Translations under genes and position numbers: made by a program
Notes under the pieces: model-generated
Databases searched by the model: none
What the model was told of the DNA's origin: nothing
What the model saw: the letters and a program-made list of their open reading frames with translations, nothing else
Shown: positions 1 to 9,256 of the stretch, one piece after another
Position numbering within the stretch: the stretch's first letter is position 1
Layout: each line of letters opens with the position of its first letter
Source of the DNA: an uncultured Alphaproteobacteria bacterium
Lineage (GTDB): Bacteria; Pseudomonadota; Alphaproteobacteria; Micropepsales; Micropepsaceae
NCBI GenBank assembly: GCA_937865685.1
Contig: CALMGU010000004.1
Span: 1 to 35,494, forward strand
Direction: 5' to 3'
DNA length: 35,494 bases

Positions 1-351
<351 letters not shown>

Positions 352-473
352 TTCGTCCTTTGGCCTATCGCTTTGCTATATGAGGCCGGTGCGCCGGGGG
401 TTTACAGGCCCCGGAGCCTTCCCACAACAGCCGGTTTTGCCGGGGCGGCGCGGCATGTCAGATTGGCGCTAAG

Positions 474-1280
474 ATGTTGAATTACCTCTATCTCGACTAT
501 GGCGGGAAGGCCCAATACCGGGCCGAGTTGAAATACAGCCTGATCTCGCTTCGGGCGGAACTCGACCCCACCCAGGCCCGGATCCTGGTCGCCAGCGACG
601 CCCCGGCGGTTTACCGGAACTGGCCGGTGACGGTGATGGACATCGCCCCCCACATCCGCGACTGGTCGGGCACCGGGCTCTATCACCACCGGATCAAGCC
701 CGCCCTGGTGCGCGAGGCGCTGAAGCGTTTTTCAGAGCCGGTGCTGTTCCTGGATTCGGACTCCATCGTCCGGCCCGGCTTTCATGCCGAAGCGGCGGCG
801 AAGATCGCGGACGCGGTGGTGATGAACCGCTTCGAGAAAATGAACCCCATTCCGCCGATCCGGGGCTTTCGCACCCGGCTGCCCCATCTGGGCGAGTATC
901 GCTACGATGTGGCGCATAGCTGGATGTACAATTCCGGCCTGATCGGCATGACGCCCCGGCACCTGCCGCTGCTGGACGATACCTTGGCGATGATCGATGC
1001 CCTGATCGGACGGGCGAAGAAATTTCCCACCATCGAGCAGTTCGCTCTGTCGGAGGTGCTGCGCCTGACCCAGACGCCGATTGCGGAAATTCCGGACAGC
1101 TTCCTGCATTACTGGCAGGGGCGGCGGCGCATCTATATGGCGAACCAGATCCGCAAGACATTGTCGCCCGACTGGGACGACCTCACCCCGCCCGAGGAAT
1201 GGGCCGAGATGCATTACTGGAAAATCCGCGCCTATAATTATTATCACGGCATCACGCGCATGTTGGAGCCGCTCCGATGA
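474..1280 (+). CDS. Putative GT-A-fold glycosyltransferase-like protein
   Basis: 268 residues without signal peptide or membrane segments. The hydrophobic strand LFLDSDS (about residues 91-97) carries a DSD triad at 94-96. This resembles the metal- and nucleotide-sugar-binding DxD of GT-A glycosyltransferases, and downstream MYNSGLIGM resembles the acceptor-side region of such enzymes. The substrate cannot be inferred. The stop overlaps the start of the methyltransferase at 1277 by 4 bases, so the two are probably one transcript. Assignment to a glycosyltransferase superfamily is inference from the motif; a nucleotide-sugar-binding protein of unknown role is the alternative. Confidence 0.6.
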   Translation: MLNYLYLDYGGKAQYRAELKYSLISLRAELDPTQARILVASDAPAVYRNWPVTVMDIAPHIRDWSGTGLYHHRIKPALVREALKRFSEPVLFLDSDSIVRPGFHAEAAAKIADAVVMNRFEKMNPIPPIRGFRTRLPHLGEYRYDVAHSWMYNSGLIGMTPRHLPLLDDTLAMIDALIGRAKKFPTIEQFALSEVLRLTQTPIAEIPDSFLHYWQGRRRIYMANQIRKTLSPDWDDLTPPEEWAEMHYWKIRAYNYYHGITRMLEPLR

Positions 1281-2068
1281 GCGCGCCGACCTTGAAAGAA
1301 CTTTGGCCCGGCCAGTCGGTGGCGCTGCTGAAGGCGTTGCACATTCTCACCCACAATGGCGGGCTGAATGCGGATTCCCGGCGCAAGCTGAAACAGGTTC
1401 AGCATCTGGCGCAGCTGATCAAGCCCGCCATCGACGCGATGCTGAAAGAAAAGGATCAGCCCGTGCTGGCCGATCTGGGCGCGGGCAAATCCTATCTGGG
1501 GTTCATTCTCTATGATCTCTATTTCGCGCCCGCGGGCCGCGGAAAGGTCGTGGCGGTCGAAGCACGGCCCGAACTGGTCAAGACCGCGAAGAAGATCGCG
1601 CAGGAGAGCGGCTTTTCGTGCATGGATTTCGTCGAAGGCCGGATTGCGGACGCCTCCATCGGGGCCGTCGATATCGTCACCGCCCTTCACGCCTGCGACA
1701 CGGCGACGGACGAAGCCATCCTGTTCGCCCTGAAACATGAGGCGAAATATGTGGCGCTGGTGCCTTGCTGCCAGGCGGAACTGGCGCGCGAACTGGAAGG
1801 CGCGCATGGCGCGATGGACCAGCTCTGGCGCCACCCCATCCAGCGGCGGGAATTCGGCGCCCATCTCACCAATGTGCTGCGGGGGCTTTACCTGGAAGCG
1901 CATGGCTACAAGGTGCGCGTCACCGAACTGACCGGGCTGGAACATTCCCTGAAGAACGAATTCATTTTCGCCGAGCGGCACCAGCGCGCCAATCCGCGCG
2001 CCCGCGCGGAGTTCGAAAAGCTGGCCAAGGAAATCGGCGCGGCGCCGAAATTGTTGTCATTGTCCTAA
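1277..2068 (+). CDS. SAM-dependent methyltransferase (Methyltransf_32 / METTL25-like)
   Basis: 263 residues. A Rossmann motif I, LADLGAGKSYLGF, lies at about 64-76 and binds SAM; an acidic residue after strand 2 (VVAVEARPE, about 91-99) fits the ribose contact. ALHACDTATD (136-145) and VPCCQ (162-166) are the hallmarks of the RRNAD1/METTL25-type methyltransferase domain. In that family the CC pair is conserved, but the bacterial substrate is not established. It overlaps the preceding gene by 4 bases (ATGA) and so is likely translationally coupled. It ends 25 bases from the convergent MFS gene with no obvious terminator hairpin between them. Confidence 0.8.
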   Translation: MSAPTLKELWPGQSVALLKALHILTHNGGLNADSRRKLKQVQHLAQLIKPAIDAMLKEKDQPVLADLGAGKSYLGFILYDLYFAPAGRGKVVAVEARPELVKTAKKIAQESGFSCMDFVEGRIADASIGAVDIVTALHACDTATDEAILFALKHEAKYVALVPCCQAELARELEGAHGAMDQLWRHPIQRREFGAHLTNVLRGLYLEAHGYKVRVTELTGLEHSLKNEFIFAERHQRANPRARAEFEKLAKEIGAAPKLLSLS

Positions 2069-2093
2069 TTGTCATTCCCGGCGAGGCCGCCTC

Positions 2094-3269
2094 TTAACGC
2101 TTCGCTTTCAGCGCAAACGCCAGCGGAATAAGTGCGGCAAGCTCCGCAATCGTCGCCACCGCGGCCAGCGCGATCAGCGAGCGGTCATAGAGCAGCCCCA
2201 ACAGCGCGCTGCCCGCGAACCAGGCGATGCCGTAGATGGCGGAGAAGAGGCCGAACGCATGAGCGCGCTGATTGTCGGGGACGAACCCGGCAATGGCCGC
2301 GTTCATCACCGTGTCATGCACGCCCAAGGACAGGCCCCAGAACAGGGCGCCCGACAGCGCCGCCCAGAACCCGCCCAGAAAGGCCAAAGGCGCGATGGCG
2401 GCGCCGATCAGGATCGCGGGCGCCAATACGATCAGCCCGCGCGCATCGAACCAGCGCCCGAACACAAGCGAGCCCAGCCCTGAGGCTCCCATCGCCAGCG
2501 CGTAGAAGATGGGAATCCATTCTGCGCTCACGATGCCGCTGCGGGCGAAATGAAACGCGATCAACGGGTAATCGGCGAAGCCGAAACCGATCAGCGCCGC
2601 CGCCAGGACATAGATCCAGAACGCGGCGGGCAAGGCACGACGCGGTTCACCGGCCCCTTCATGCCGCGCCACATGCCCGGCGCGGGGAAAGCGAAGGCGC
2701 GTGGCCAAGACGCTCAGGATGGTGAGCGTCGCGGGCACGCCCAGCCACAGGAATGCGGCGCGATAATCGCCGTGATGCGACAGGACCAGCGCCGCGATCA
2801 GGGGCCCGGCGCAGGCGCCGGTCTGGTCCATCGCTTCATGCAGCCCGAAGGCCCAACCCTGCCCGATCCGGTTGCCGGCACGCGACAGCATGAAATTCGC
2901 CGCCGGATTGCGAATGGCTTTGCCCGCCCGCTCCAGCACAATCAGCGCGGCGGCCATTTGCCAGCTTCCGGCCAACGCCAGCGCCGGCACCGCCGCCATC
3001 TGCACCACATAGCCGGTGATGGCCAGCGGCCAATAGGCGCCGCTTTTCCCCGCCAAGCGGCCAGAACCCAGCCTGAGCAGATAGCCGATCAGTTCGCCGC
3101 CGCCGCTGACGATGCCGACCACCGCGCCGCTGGCGCCCAGAAGCGCGAGAAATGGACCGGAAACGCCCCGCATGCCTTCATAGGCCGCGTCGGCGAAAAG
3201 GCTGACCACGCCGAAAGCCAGAACAAAGGCGAGTGCGCTCTTGCGATCGAACACGCCCTGTCCGGTCAT
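2094..3269 (-). CDS. Major facilitator superfamily transporter
   Basis: 391 residues, almost entirely hydrophobic, with roughly 11-12 membrane segments typical of MFS. The loop between segments 2 and 3 reads RLGSGRLAGKSGAYWP, the position of the MFS signature. LERAGKAIRNPAANFMLSRA in the next loop and FGLHEAMDQTGACAGPL resemble efflux or metabolite MFS carriers whose substrates are unknown. Its ATG lies 1 base after the pheT stop (TGA-G-ATG), so it probably rides on the rpmI-rplT-pheS-pheT transcript and is translationally coupled to pheT. The tight link to pheST is unusual; amino-acid or drug export is possible but unproven. Confidence 0.85.
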   Translation of the reverse strand: MTGQGVFDRKSALAFVLAFGVVSLFADAAYEGMRGVSGPFLALLGASGAVVGIVSGGGELIGYLLRLGSGRLAGKSGAYWPLAITGYVVQMAAVPALALAGSWQMAAALIVLERAGKAIRNPAANFMLSRAGNRIGQGWAFGLHEAMDQTGACAGPLIAALVLSHHGDYRAAFLWLGVPATLTILSVLATRLRFPRAGHVARHEGAGEPRRALPAAFWIYVLAAALIGFGFADYPLIAFHFARSGIVSAEWIPIFYALAMGASGLGSLVFGRWFDARGLIVLAPAILIGAAIAPLAFLGGFWAALSGALFWGLSLGVHDTVMNAAIAGFVPDNQRAHAFGLFSAIYGIAWFAGSALLGLLYDRSLIALAAVATIAELAALIPLAFALKAKR

Positions 3270-3270
3270 C

Positions 3271-5667
3271 TCATCCCCGCAGGATCGCGCCCGTGGCTTT
3301 GGTGACGGCCCCGATCAGCTTCTGCGCCAAAGCTTCGATCTCCGCCTCGGTCAGGGTCTTGTCCTTGGGCTGAATGCGCACCGCGATGGCGATGGACTTC
3401 TTGCCTTCCGCCATGCCCTTGCCGGCATAGACATCGAACACCGACACCGTTTCGATCAGATTACGGTCGGCCATTTTGGCGGCCTTGACGATGTCGGCCG
3501 CCGCCACTTTCACGTCCACCACAAAGGCGAAATCGCGCTCGATCGCCTGATAGGGCGATGGCGAGAACATGGCGCGGCTCTTGCGCGATTTGGGCTCCGG
3601 GACGGCGTCCAGATTGATCTCGAACGCCGCCACCGGAACCTTCAGGTCGAACGCGGCCAGGATCTTGGGATGCAACTCCCCGAACCAGCCGATCTGTTTG
3701 GGGCCCAGCGCAATGGTGCCGCTGCGGCCGGGATGAAACCAGGGCGGCGCGCCCGCCGTCACCGGCGCGGTCATGGCTCCGCCTGTCGCCGCTTCCAGCC
3801 CTGCGAACAAAGCCGCCTTGGCGTCGAAGACATCGGCGGCATGACCGGATTTGCTCCAATCGCGGACGCCCGCACCCACGATGATGCCCGCCGCATTGTT
3901 GGTCTGGGCTTCCGGCATGCCGCTTTGGAACGCAGGCCCGATCTCGAACAGGTTGAAATCGGTCAGGCCGCGCGCCGTGTTGCGCGCCGCCGCCGCCAGC
4001 AAAGCCGGCAAGGGTGAAGGACGGAGCGCGTCGAGATCAGACGCGATGGGATTGGTAAGCTGGCGCGCTTCATCGCCGCCGCCGAACAGTTTGGCCCGTT
4101 CACGCGCCACGAACGAAAAGCTCACACATTCATTGAAGCCGCGCGCGGCCAGGATGCGGCGCACGGCGCGGGCGCGGCGCTGAGACGATGTGAGAACCGG
4201 CTTGGCCACGGCGCGGTCGCGGTCCAGCGGCACCGAAGGCACGCCAGTCAAGCCATGGATGCGGACGATTTCCTCCACCAGATCGGCAGGGCCGTCGATA
4301 TCGCGGCGGAAGCTGGGCGGCGTCACATGCAGGATGTCGCCATGCTCCAGCACGGTGAAACCCAGTCGCGACAGGATGCGGATGCTTTCGTCGGTATCGA
4401 CCTGAATGCCGCCTAAGCTTTCCACCAGTCTGGGATCGAAATCGATATGCTTGTGGTTCGGCGGCAATTCGCCCGCGATGAAGACGTCCGACGGCTCGCC
4501 GCCGCACCATTCCAGAATGAGCCTGGTGCAAAGCTCGATGCCGGGCAGCACCGATTGTGGATCGACGCCCCGCTCGAAGCGGTAGCGGGCATCGGAAATG
4601 ATGCCCAGCTTGCGTCCTGCGCGCGCCACCCGCACCGGATCGAACCAGGCGGATTCGATGAAAACGTTTTTCGTCTCCAGCGAGCAGCCCGTGTCCTCGC
4701 CGCCCATCACACCGGCAATGCCGCGTGCGAAACTGTCGTCGGCGATCACCACCGTCTCGCCGTCCAGCACATAGGTCTTGCCGTCCAGCGCCAGCACCTG
4801 CTCGTGGTCGTTGGCCATGCGGGCATGCAAATTGCCGGAAAGCTTGTCGGCGTCGAACACATGCAGCGGCCGCCCGCGATCTTGCGCGATCAGATTTGTG
4901 GTGTCGACCAAAGCCGAAATCGACTTCATGCCCACTGCCTTCAGGCGATCCTGCACCCATTGCGGCGACGGGCCGTTCTTCACATTGCGGATCAGGCGGC
5001 CCGCGAAGACGGGACAGGCGTTCTTGTCCGCAGGTGCGAAATCCAGCGTGATCTTTTTCGGATTGGGGAATTTGCCCGCCACCGGATCGATCTTCTTGGT
5101 CTTGAGCGTGCCCAGCCCCGCCGCCGCCAGATCGCGGGCGATGCCATAAACGCTGGCCGCATCGCCGCGATTGGGCGTAATCGAAACATCGATCACGGGA
5201 TCGGTCAGACCCAGCGCCGGGGCGGCGGGCGTGCCGATCGCGGCTTCCGATGTCAGCTCGATGATGCCGTCATGGTCTTCACCCAAAAGCAATTCACGGG
5301 CCGAACACATCATGCCGCGGGATTCCACGCCCCGGATGGTGCCGATCTTGAGCGCTTCGCCGGTCACCGGAATGACGGTGCCGGGTTTGGCCAGCACCAC
5401 CTTGATGCCCGCCCGTGCATTGGGCGCACCGCAGACGATCTGCAAAAGATCCTTCTCGCCGGTGTTGACCATGCAAAGCCGCAGCTTGTCGGCGTTGGGA
5501 TGCTTTTCGGCGGTCACGATCTCGGCGACCGTGAAATCCTTCAGCCGCGCGCCGGCATCTTCCACGCTTTCGACTTCCAGCCCGATGGAGGTGAGTTTAT
5601 CGGCAATGGTCTGAACATCGGCGGCGGTGTCCAGGTGTTCTTTCAGCCAGGATAATGTGAACTTCAT
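3271..5667 (-). CDS. pheT: Phenylalanine-tRNA ligase beta subunit
   Basis: Beta chain of the heterotetrameric synthetase that charges tRNA-Phe. 798 residues, the normal bacterial length. Domain order is visible: N-terminal lobe, an EMAP-type tRNA-binding OB fold (FTVAEIVTAEKHPNADKLRL, about 40-60), B3/B4 editing region, B5 region, and a C-terminal ferredoxin-like anticodon-binding domain (YQAIERDFAFVVDV, then VFDVYAGKGMAEGKKSIAI). The ATG at 5667 is preferred over an upstream start at 5691 because it gives the canonical MKFTLSWLKEHL and sits behind a strong GGAGGGGG ribosome site. That site is part of a dispersed intergenic repeat. It lies downstream of pheS in the same operon. Confidence 0.98.
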   Translation of the reverse strand: MKFTLSWLKEHLDTAADVQTIADKLTSIGLEVESVEDAGARLKDFTVAEIVTAEKHPNADKLRLCMVNTGEKDLLQIVCGAPNARAGIKVVLAKPGTVIPVTGEALKIGTIRGVESRGMMCSARELLLGEDHDGIIELTSEAAIGTPAAPALGLTDPVIDVSITPNRGDAASVYGIARDLAAAGLGTLKTKKIDPVAGKFPNPKKITLDFAPADKNACPVFAGRLIRNVKNGPSPQWVQDRLKAVGMKSISALVDTTNLIAQDRGRPLHVFDADKLSGNLHARMANDHEQVLALDGKTYVLDGETVVIADDSFARGIAGVMGGEDTGCSLETKNVFIESAWFDPVRVARAGRKLGIISDARYRFERGVDPQSVLPGIELCTRLILEWCGGEPSDVFIAGELPPNHKHIDFDPRLVESLGGIQVDTDESIRILSRLGFTVLEHGDILHVTPPSFRRDIDGPADLVEEIVRIHGLTGVPSVPLDRDRAVAKPVLTSSQRRARAVRRILAARGFNECVSFSFVARERAKLFGGGDEARQLTNPIASDLDALRPSPLPALLAAAARNTARGLTDFNLFEIGPAFQSGMPEAQTNNAAGIIVGAGVRDWSKSGHAADVFDAKAALFAGLEAATGGAMTAPVTAGAPPWFHPGRSGTIALGPKQIGWFGELHPKILAAFDLKVPVAAFEINLDAVPEPKSRKSRAMFSPSPYQAIERDFAFVVDVKVAAADIVKAAKMADRNLIETVSVFDVYAGKGMAEGKKSIAIAVRIQPKDKTLTEAEIEALAQKLIGAVTKATGAILRG

Positions 5668-5757
5668 TATTGCCCCCTCCGGCCTTCGCACCTGATCGGT
5701 GCTGCGGCCACCTCCCCCACCAGCGCTCCGCGCGCGGGGGAGGCGGGCCTGTGCTTG
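5668..5757. repeat. REP-like palindromic intergenic repeat between pheS and pheT
   Basis: Two parts. Next to pheT is the module CCCCCTCCGGCCTTCGC. Then comes a stem formed by CCTCCCCC (5712-5719) and GGGGGAGG (5739-5746, approximate) around a GC-rich loop, followed by GGGCCTGT. Closely similar sequence recurs at 31871-31983, and the first module alone at 21625-21642. Read on the minus strand, the first module supplies the GGAGGGGG ribosome site of pheT. Confidence 0.7.
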
Positions 5758-5770
5758 CCGTCAGGAGTAC

Positions 5771-6850
5771 TCATTTGCTGAGGCCTCCATCCAGGGTCGG
5801 GATGTCGAGGGCGGCGAAACCGTAATGGCGGAGCCAGCGAAGGTCGGACTCAAAGAAGCTGCGAATGTCGGGAATGCCGTATTTCAGCATCGCCATCCGG
5901 TCCAGGCCGAAGCCGAAGGCAAAGCCCGTATAGCGTGTGGGATCGATGCCGCAATTGGCCAGCACCTTGGGATGCACCAGGCCAGAACCGCCCAGCTCCA
6001 GCCAGTCATTGCCATGGCCGAAGGTGATCTTGCCGGGCACGGAGCGGTCGCAGCGCATGTCCCATTCCAGACTCGGTTCGGTGAACGGAAAGAAGCTGGG
6101 CCGCGCGCGCAGTTCGATATCGTCGATTTCGAAGAAGGCCTTGCAGAATTCCTCCACCGTCCATTTCAGATGGCCCAGATGAATGCCCTCGTCCACCACC
6201 AGCGCCTCGACCTGATGAAACATGGGCGAATGGGTGGCGTCGGAATCCACGCGATAGGTGCGGCCCGGCGAAATGATGCGGATGGGCGGCTTCTGGTTCA
6301 GCATGGTGCGCACCTGCACCGGCGAGGTATGCGTGCGCAGCACATGGCTGCTGCCGTCCGGCTGCGGCGCCACATAGAACGTATCCTGCATCTGGCGCGC
6401 GGGATGGTCGGGTGGGATGTTCAACTTGGTGAAATTGTAATCGTCATATTCGACGTCCGGGCCTTCGGCGACGGCAAAGCCCATATCAGCGAAGATGGCG
6501 GTGATCTCGTCCAGCACCTGGGCGATGGGATGCACACTGCCTTGGCTTTCCGGGCGGGGCGGCAGGCTGACATCGACGGTTTCCGTCTTCAGCCGCGCGT
6601 CCAGCGCCGCATCGGCCAGCTCGGTCTTGCGCGCGGCGATGGCGTCGGTGACGGCATCGCGCAGACTGTTGAGCAGGGGCCCTTGGACCTTGCGCTCGTC
6701 CGGGCTCATCGCGCCCAGCGTCTTCAAAAGCTCGCTGACCGAGCCTTTTTTGCCCAGCGCACCCACGCGGATCGCTTCCAGCGCGGCTTCATCGCCGGCG
6801 GCCAGAACCTGCGCCAGAATTTCGGATTGAAGAGAAGCTGCGTCAGCCAT
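5771..6850 (-). CDS. pheS: Phenylalanine-tRNA ligase alpha subunit
   Basis: Catalytic chain of PheRS, 359 residues. An N-terminal coiled-coil arm (about 1-90) that contacts tRNA-Phe is followed by the class II synthetase core. Recognisable blocks are [22 protein letters not shown], the motif 2 region ([33 protein letters not shown]) and motif 3 ([19 protein letters not shown] near the C terminus). The start [11 protein letters not shown] is standard. It lies 73 bases downstream of rplT and about 100 bases upstream of pheT, forming the common rpmI-rplT-pheS-pheT order. Confidence 0.98.
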   Translation of the reverse strand: MADAASLQSEILAQVLAAGDEAALEAIRVGALGKKGSVSELLKTLGAMSPDERKVQGPLLNSLRDAVTDAIAARKTELADAALDARLKTETVDVSLPPRPESQGSVHPIAQVLDEITAIFADMGFAVAEGPDVEYDDYNFTKLNIPPDHPARQMQDTFYVAPQPDGSSHVLRTHTSPVQVRTMLNQKPPIRIISPGRTYRVDSDATHSPMFHQVEALVVDEGIHLGHLKWTVEEFCKAFFEIDDIELRARPSFFPFTEPSLEWDMRCDRSVPGKITFGHGNDWLELGGSGLVHPKVLANCGIDPTRYTGFAFGFGLDRMAMLKYGIPDIRSFFESDLRWLRHYGFAALDIPTLDGGLSK

Positions 6851-6923
6851 CGGAAACCAAATCCATGAAAGGAATCAGCGGCCCGCTTTCATAGCAGGCC
6901 GCTTGCTCCGATGGCGTTTGAAT

Positions 6924-7280
6924 TCAGGCTTTCGCCGCGCCCGCCTGATCCACCAGAGCCTTGAAGGCGGCGGGCTCGTGGATGGCGAGGTCGGACAGAA
7001 CCTTGCGGTCGATCTCGATGCCGGCGCCGGCGAGCCCGCTGATAAATCGGCTATAGGTCACGCCATGCTCGCGGCAGGCCGCGTTGATGCGCTGGATCCA
7101 GAGCGCGCGGAAGTTACGCTTGCGCTCCTTGCGGCCAATGTAGTTGTGCTGCAGCGACTTATCGACCGCGGCATTGGCCGTGGTGATGTTGTTTTTGCGG
7201 CGGCCGCGGAAGCCCTTGGCCTGCTTGAGAACCTTGTTGCGGCGGGCGCGGCTGGGTACGGCGCGGGGAGAACGGGACAT
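6924..7280 (-). CDS. rplT: 50S ribosomal protein L20
   Basis: 118 residues, standard size for bL20. Strongly basic N-terminal extension ([20 protein letters not shown]) followed by the globular domain with [19 protein letters not shown] and [21 protein letters not shown], both diagnostic. It assembles early on 23S rRNA. It lies 12 bases downstream of rpmI, and so in the same transcript. In enterobacteria L20 represses its own operon through a leader pseudoknot; no such element can be asserted here. Confidence 0.98.
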   Translation of the reverse strand: MSRSPRAVPSRARRNKVLKQAKGFRGRRKNNITTANAAVDKSLQHNYIGRKERKRNFRALWIQRINAACREHGVTYSRFISGLAGAGIEIDRKVLSDLAIHEPAAFKALVDQAGAAKA

Positions 7281-7292
7281 GGTGTGGCCTCC

Positions 7293-7484
7293 TTACGCGT
7301 AGGGCATCCAGCGCTTGACGCGCTGGGTTTCGGACACCGACACAGTGTCGTGAAGTTCTTTGCGGGTCCGCTTGGACTTGCTGATCAGGCGGTGGCGCTT
7401 ATAGGCCTTGCCCGTCTTGAGCTTTCCGGTCGCGGTGAATTTGAAGCGCTTTTTGGCGCCCGACTTGGTCTTCATCTTGGGCAT
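7293..7484 (-). CDS. rpmI: 50S ribosomal protein L35
   Basis: 63 residues. [20 protein letters not shown] and the basic [14 protein letters not shown] are the bL35 signature. The ATG at 7484 has an AGAGGAGAG ribosome site and is chosen over an upstream in-frame start at 7598, whose extra 38 residues do not belong to the family. Just upstream of the ribosome site (7499-7514) lies a GCGGCC/GGCCGC hairpin with a 4-base loop. infC, often the gene before rpmI, is not adjacent in this genome. Confidence 0.98.
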   Translation of the reverse strand: MPKMKTKSGAKKRFKFTATGKLKTGKAYKRHRLISKSKRTRKELHDTVSVSETQRVKRWMPYA

Positions 7485-7604
7485 TTCGCTCTCCTCTGGC
7501 GGCCAAAGGGCCGCATAGCTTTCATGGGTCGCCACGGCATGCCCAGCCGGGCGGCCCGAAAGAGGGCGCGTTAAAAGGCAAAACCGGAAGAAAGGCAAGC
7601 CCGC

Positions 7605-7862
7605 CTAGGCGGAATCCTTGTCTTCGTCGCGGCGGTCGCGGGTGGGGCTGGACGAAGATGCGCCGGTGACGCCGAAATCCTTGGATTGGCTTCCGCCTTC
7701 GACCAGATCGAAGCCTTCCGCCATCAGGCCGCGCTTCAGAAGCTCGCGTATGGCCGAAGCCCGGCTGGGCATGCGCCGGTTGAACCGCCAGGTGTCCAGC
7801 GCTTCCAACTCCTTGTCGGTGAGCATGATCTGAAGCCGCTCGCCGCGGGTTAAATCAACCAT
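7605..7862 (-). CDS. Ribbon-helix-helix (CopG/Arc-like) DNA-binding protein
   Basis: 85 residues. The first 50 fit the ribbon-helix-helix pattern: a short strand (RLQIMLTD, residues 9-16), helix A (KELEALDTWRFNRR) and helix B after a turn (SRASAIRELLKRGL). The C-terminal 35 residues are polar, low in complexity and probably disordered (SSSSPTRDRRDEDKD). Such proteins bind DNA as dimers, often as antitoxins or autoregulators, but no toxin gene is next to it: the downstream gene is rpmI and the upstream one is a divergent histidine kinase. The start MVDLTRGERLQ has an AGGAGG-type ribosome site just upstream. Target unknown. Confidence 0.75.
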   Translation of the reverse strand: MVDLTRGERLQIMLTDKELEALDTWRFNRRMPSRASAIRELLKRGLMAEGFDLVEGGSQSKDFGVTGASSSSPTRDRRDEDKDSA

Positions 7863-8100
7863 ACGCCCCTCCTAACCCATTATTCCCAGGTTATAATCCA
7901 TGCTTACTCATTTTTAGCAGAATACTTAAAATGCGTCCACGGATCACTGGGCCCATAATGGGGAACGAATGTTCTTTGCTGCAAGAGCTGAAAACGTACC
8001 AAAGCCCCCCTTTACTAACTTAAGTCTTTGAATTTACTCGATAAAATTCTTGCGGCAGCCATCTTGCGGGCATAGGGTGAAAGTGGAAAGGAGGTCCGCC
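7863..8100. promoter_or_regulatory. AT-rich divergent intergenic region
   Basis: 238 bases separating the ribbon-helix-helix gene (minus) from the histidine kinase (plus). It is clearly richer in A and T than its surroundings and must hold both promoters. GAACGAATGTTC (about 7965-7976) is a small inverted repeat and a possible operator. I could not find a convincing sigma-70 pair or an EcfG-type GGAAC/CGTT pair with the right spacing. The AAAGGAGGT at its right end is the ribosome site of the kinase. Confidence 0.45.
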
Positions 8101-8769
8101 ATGGACGCGCTCCACACACCCCCCGATCGTATCGCCGAAGCCAATCACCGGATGGCCAACAGCCTGACCCTTTTGAGCGGCCTGGTGCGGATGCAGGCCA
8201 GACATGCCGGCCGCGCCCCCAAGCCTCTCACCAATGCCGAAGTCCGGCTGATGTTTGACAGCCTTGCCGCCCGGATCGCAACCTTGGGTCAACTTCACCG
8301 CATGCTGGCCCACGCCCCCGCCGACGATGCCATCGATCTCAACCGGCATCTGCGCGATCTCGGCGACATGCTGATGGCCGCTTTCTCCTCGGACCAGCAG
8401 CCGATGGCGATCACCCATCGCGGCGATGAATGCCGCCTGCCGGCAAAAAATGTTCAGCCTTTGACTCTGGTCCTGTGCGAACTGCTCACCAATGCCATGA
8501 AATATGCCCATCCTTCCGGCGTGCCGCTGCATATCGGCTTATGCTGCGAAGCCCATCCAAATGGAGATCTGGTGGTGCGTGTCAGCGACGATGGCGTGGG
8601 TCTGCCGGATGGCTTCGATACCGAAAAGGACGGCGGCAGCGGCTTTCAGATCGTCCGCGCCCTGACCGCGGAAATGGGTGCGCGGCTGGAAACCTCGTCC
8701 ACCAGCCTCGGTCTTGCGCACGCCCTGATCATTCCCCGGGTGCTGGCCGCCGACACGCAAATGGCCTGA
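8101..8769 (+). CDS. Small soluble sensor-type histidine kinase (HisKA_2/HWE-like)
   Basis: 222 residues with no membrane segment and no recognisable sensor domain. The phospho-acceptor region ANHRMANSLTLLSGLVRMQA puts the histidine at residue 16 and fits the HisKA_2 pattern (HRxxNxLxxxxxLxxLQ). The ATPase domain follows: N box LCELLTNAMKYAHP, G1 VSDDGVGLPDG, G2 GGSGFQIVRAL. The ATG at 8101 is preferred over a TTG at 8050 because a near-perfect AAAGGAGGT stands 7 bases before it. In alphaproteobacteria such short kinases often feed the general stress response or act as phosphotransfer proteins; no response regulator is adjacent, so the partner is unknown. Confidence 0.85.
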   Translation: MDALHTPPDRIAEANHRMANSLTLLSGLVRMQARHAGRAPKPLTNAEVRLMFDSLAARIATLGQLHRMLAHAPADDAIDLNRHLRDLGDMLMAAFSSDQQPMAITHRGDECRLPAKNVQPLTLVLCELLTNAMKYAHPSGVPLHIGLCCEAHPNGDLVVRVSDDGVGLPDGFDTEKDGGSGFQIVRALTAEMGARLETSSTSLGLAHALIIPRVLAADTQMA

Positions 8770-8832
8770 TCCCGGCCGCCCGATCCTGGCCATATTCCGC
8801 GGCCAGACTGGGCCGGACTGGAAATATGGAAA

Positions 8833-9222
8833 GTGCCTTTGGTCAAAATTCTTCGCGTTCTGTCGCTCTGGTTGTTCTGGCCGGGCGTGGCAGTGATTGT
8901 CTGGGGCGAACTCACCCCCCATCCGCCGCATCTGCAGGGCCCGCTCGATTGGGACAAGGTGGATCACTTCATCGCCTATTTCGGTCTTGCCAGCATGGCG
9001 ACCATGGTTCTGGGCCTTCGCCCCAGGCTGGCGGGGGCCATCGCGGGCGTGATCCTTCTGAGCGGGGTGCTGGAAATCCTTCAGGCCATTACCGGCCGTG
9101 ATGCCGAGATCCTGGATTTCGTCGCCAACAGCCTGGGCGCGCTCACCGGCACCTTGGTGGCCGCCACGATTCTGCTTCTGTTCCGCGAGCGCACGCTTGT
9201 TGCAGGTTCCGCCTCCGATTAG
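8833..9222 (+). CDS. VanZ-like small membrane protein
   Basis: 129 residues with about four hydrophobic segments (roughly 6-25, 45-62, 67-83 and 98-117). [17 protein letters not shown] matches the conserved DKxxHfxxYfxL block of the VanZ-like family, and the acidic [17 protein letters not shown] near the last helix is also typical. VanZ was named from teicoplanin-resistance clusters, but most family members have no known function and nothing here suggests antibiotic resistance. The GTG start at 8833 follows a modest GGAAA. It lies between the kinase and mscL on the same strand. Confidence 0.8.
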   Translation: MPLVKILRVLSLWLFWPGVAVIVWGELTPHPPHLQGPLDWDKVDHFIAYFGLASMATMVLGLRPRLAGAIAGVILLSGVLEILQAITGRDAEILDFVANSLGALTGTLVAATILLLFRERTLVAGSASD

Positions 9223-9256
9223 CCTTGGCCCACCGGAAATCGAGGGTGGAGTTTCC

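Noticed and set aside
4447..5655. 402-codon plus-strand ORF opposite pheT
   Set aside because: His/Arg/Gln-rich composition typical of an antisense shadow in GC-rich DNA, no ribosome site and no recognisable domain; pheT on the other strand is certain.
7605..7862. Toxin-antitoxin pair based on the ribbon-helix-helix gene
   Set aside because: No small toxin-like ORF adjoins it; the neighbours are rpmI and a histidine kinase.
7863..8100. EcfG-type general stress promoter before the histidine kinase
   Set aside because: GGAAC is present at about 7964, but no CGTT-type -10 follows at 16-18 bases on that strand, and none fits on the other strand.
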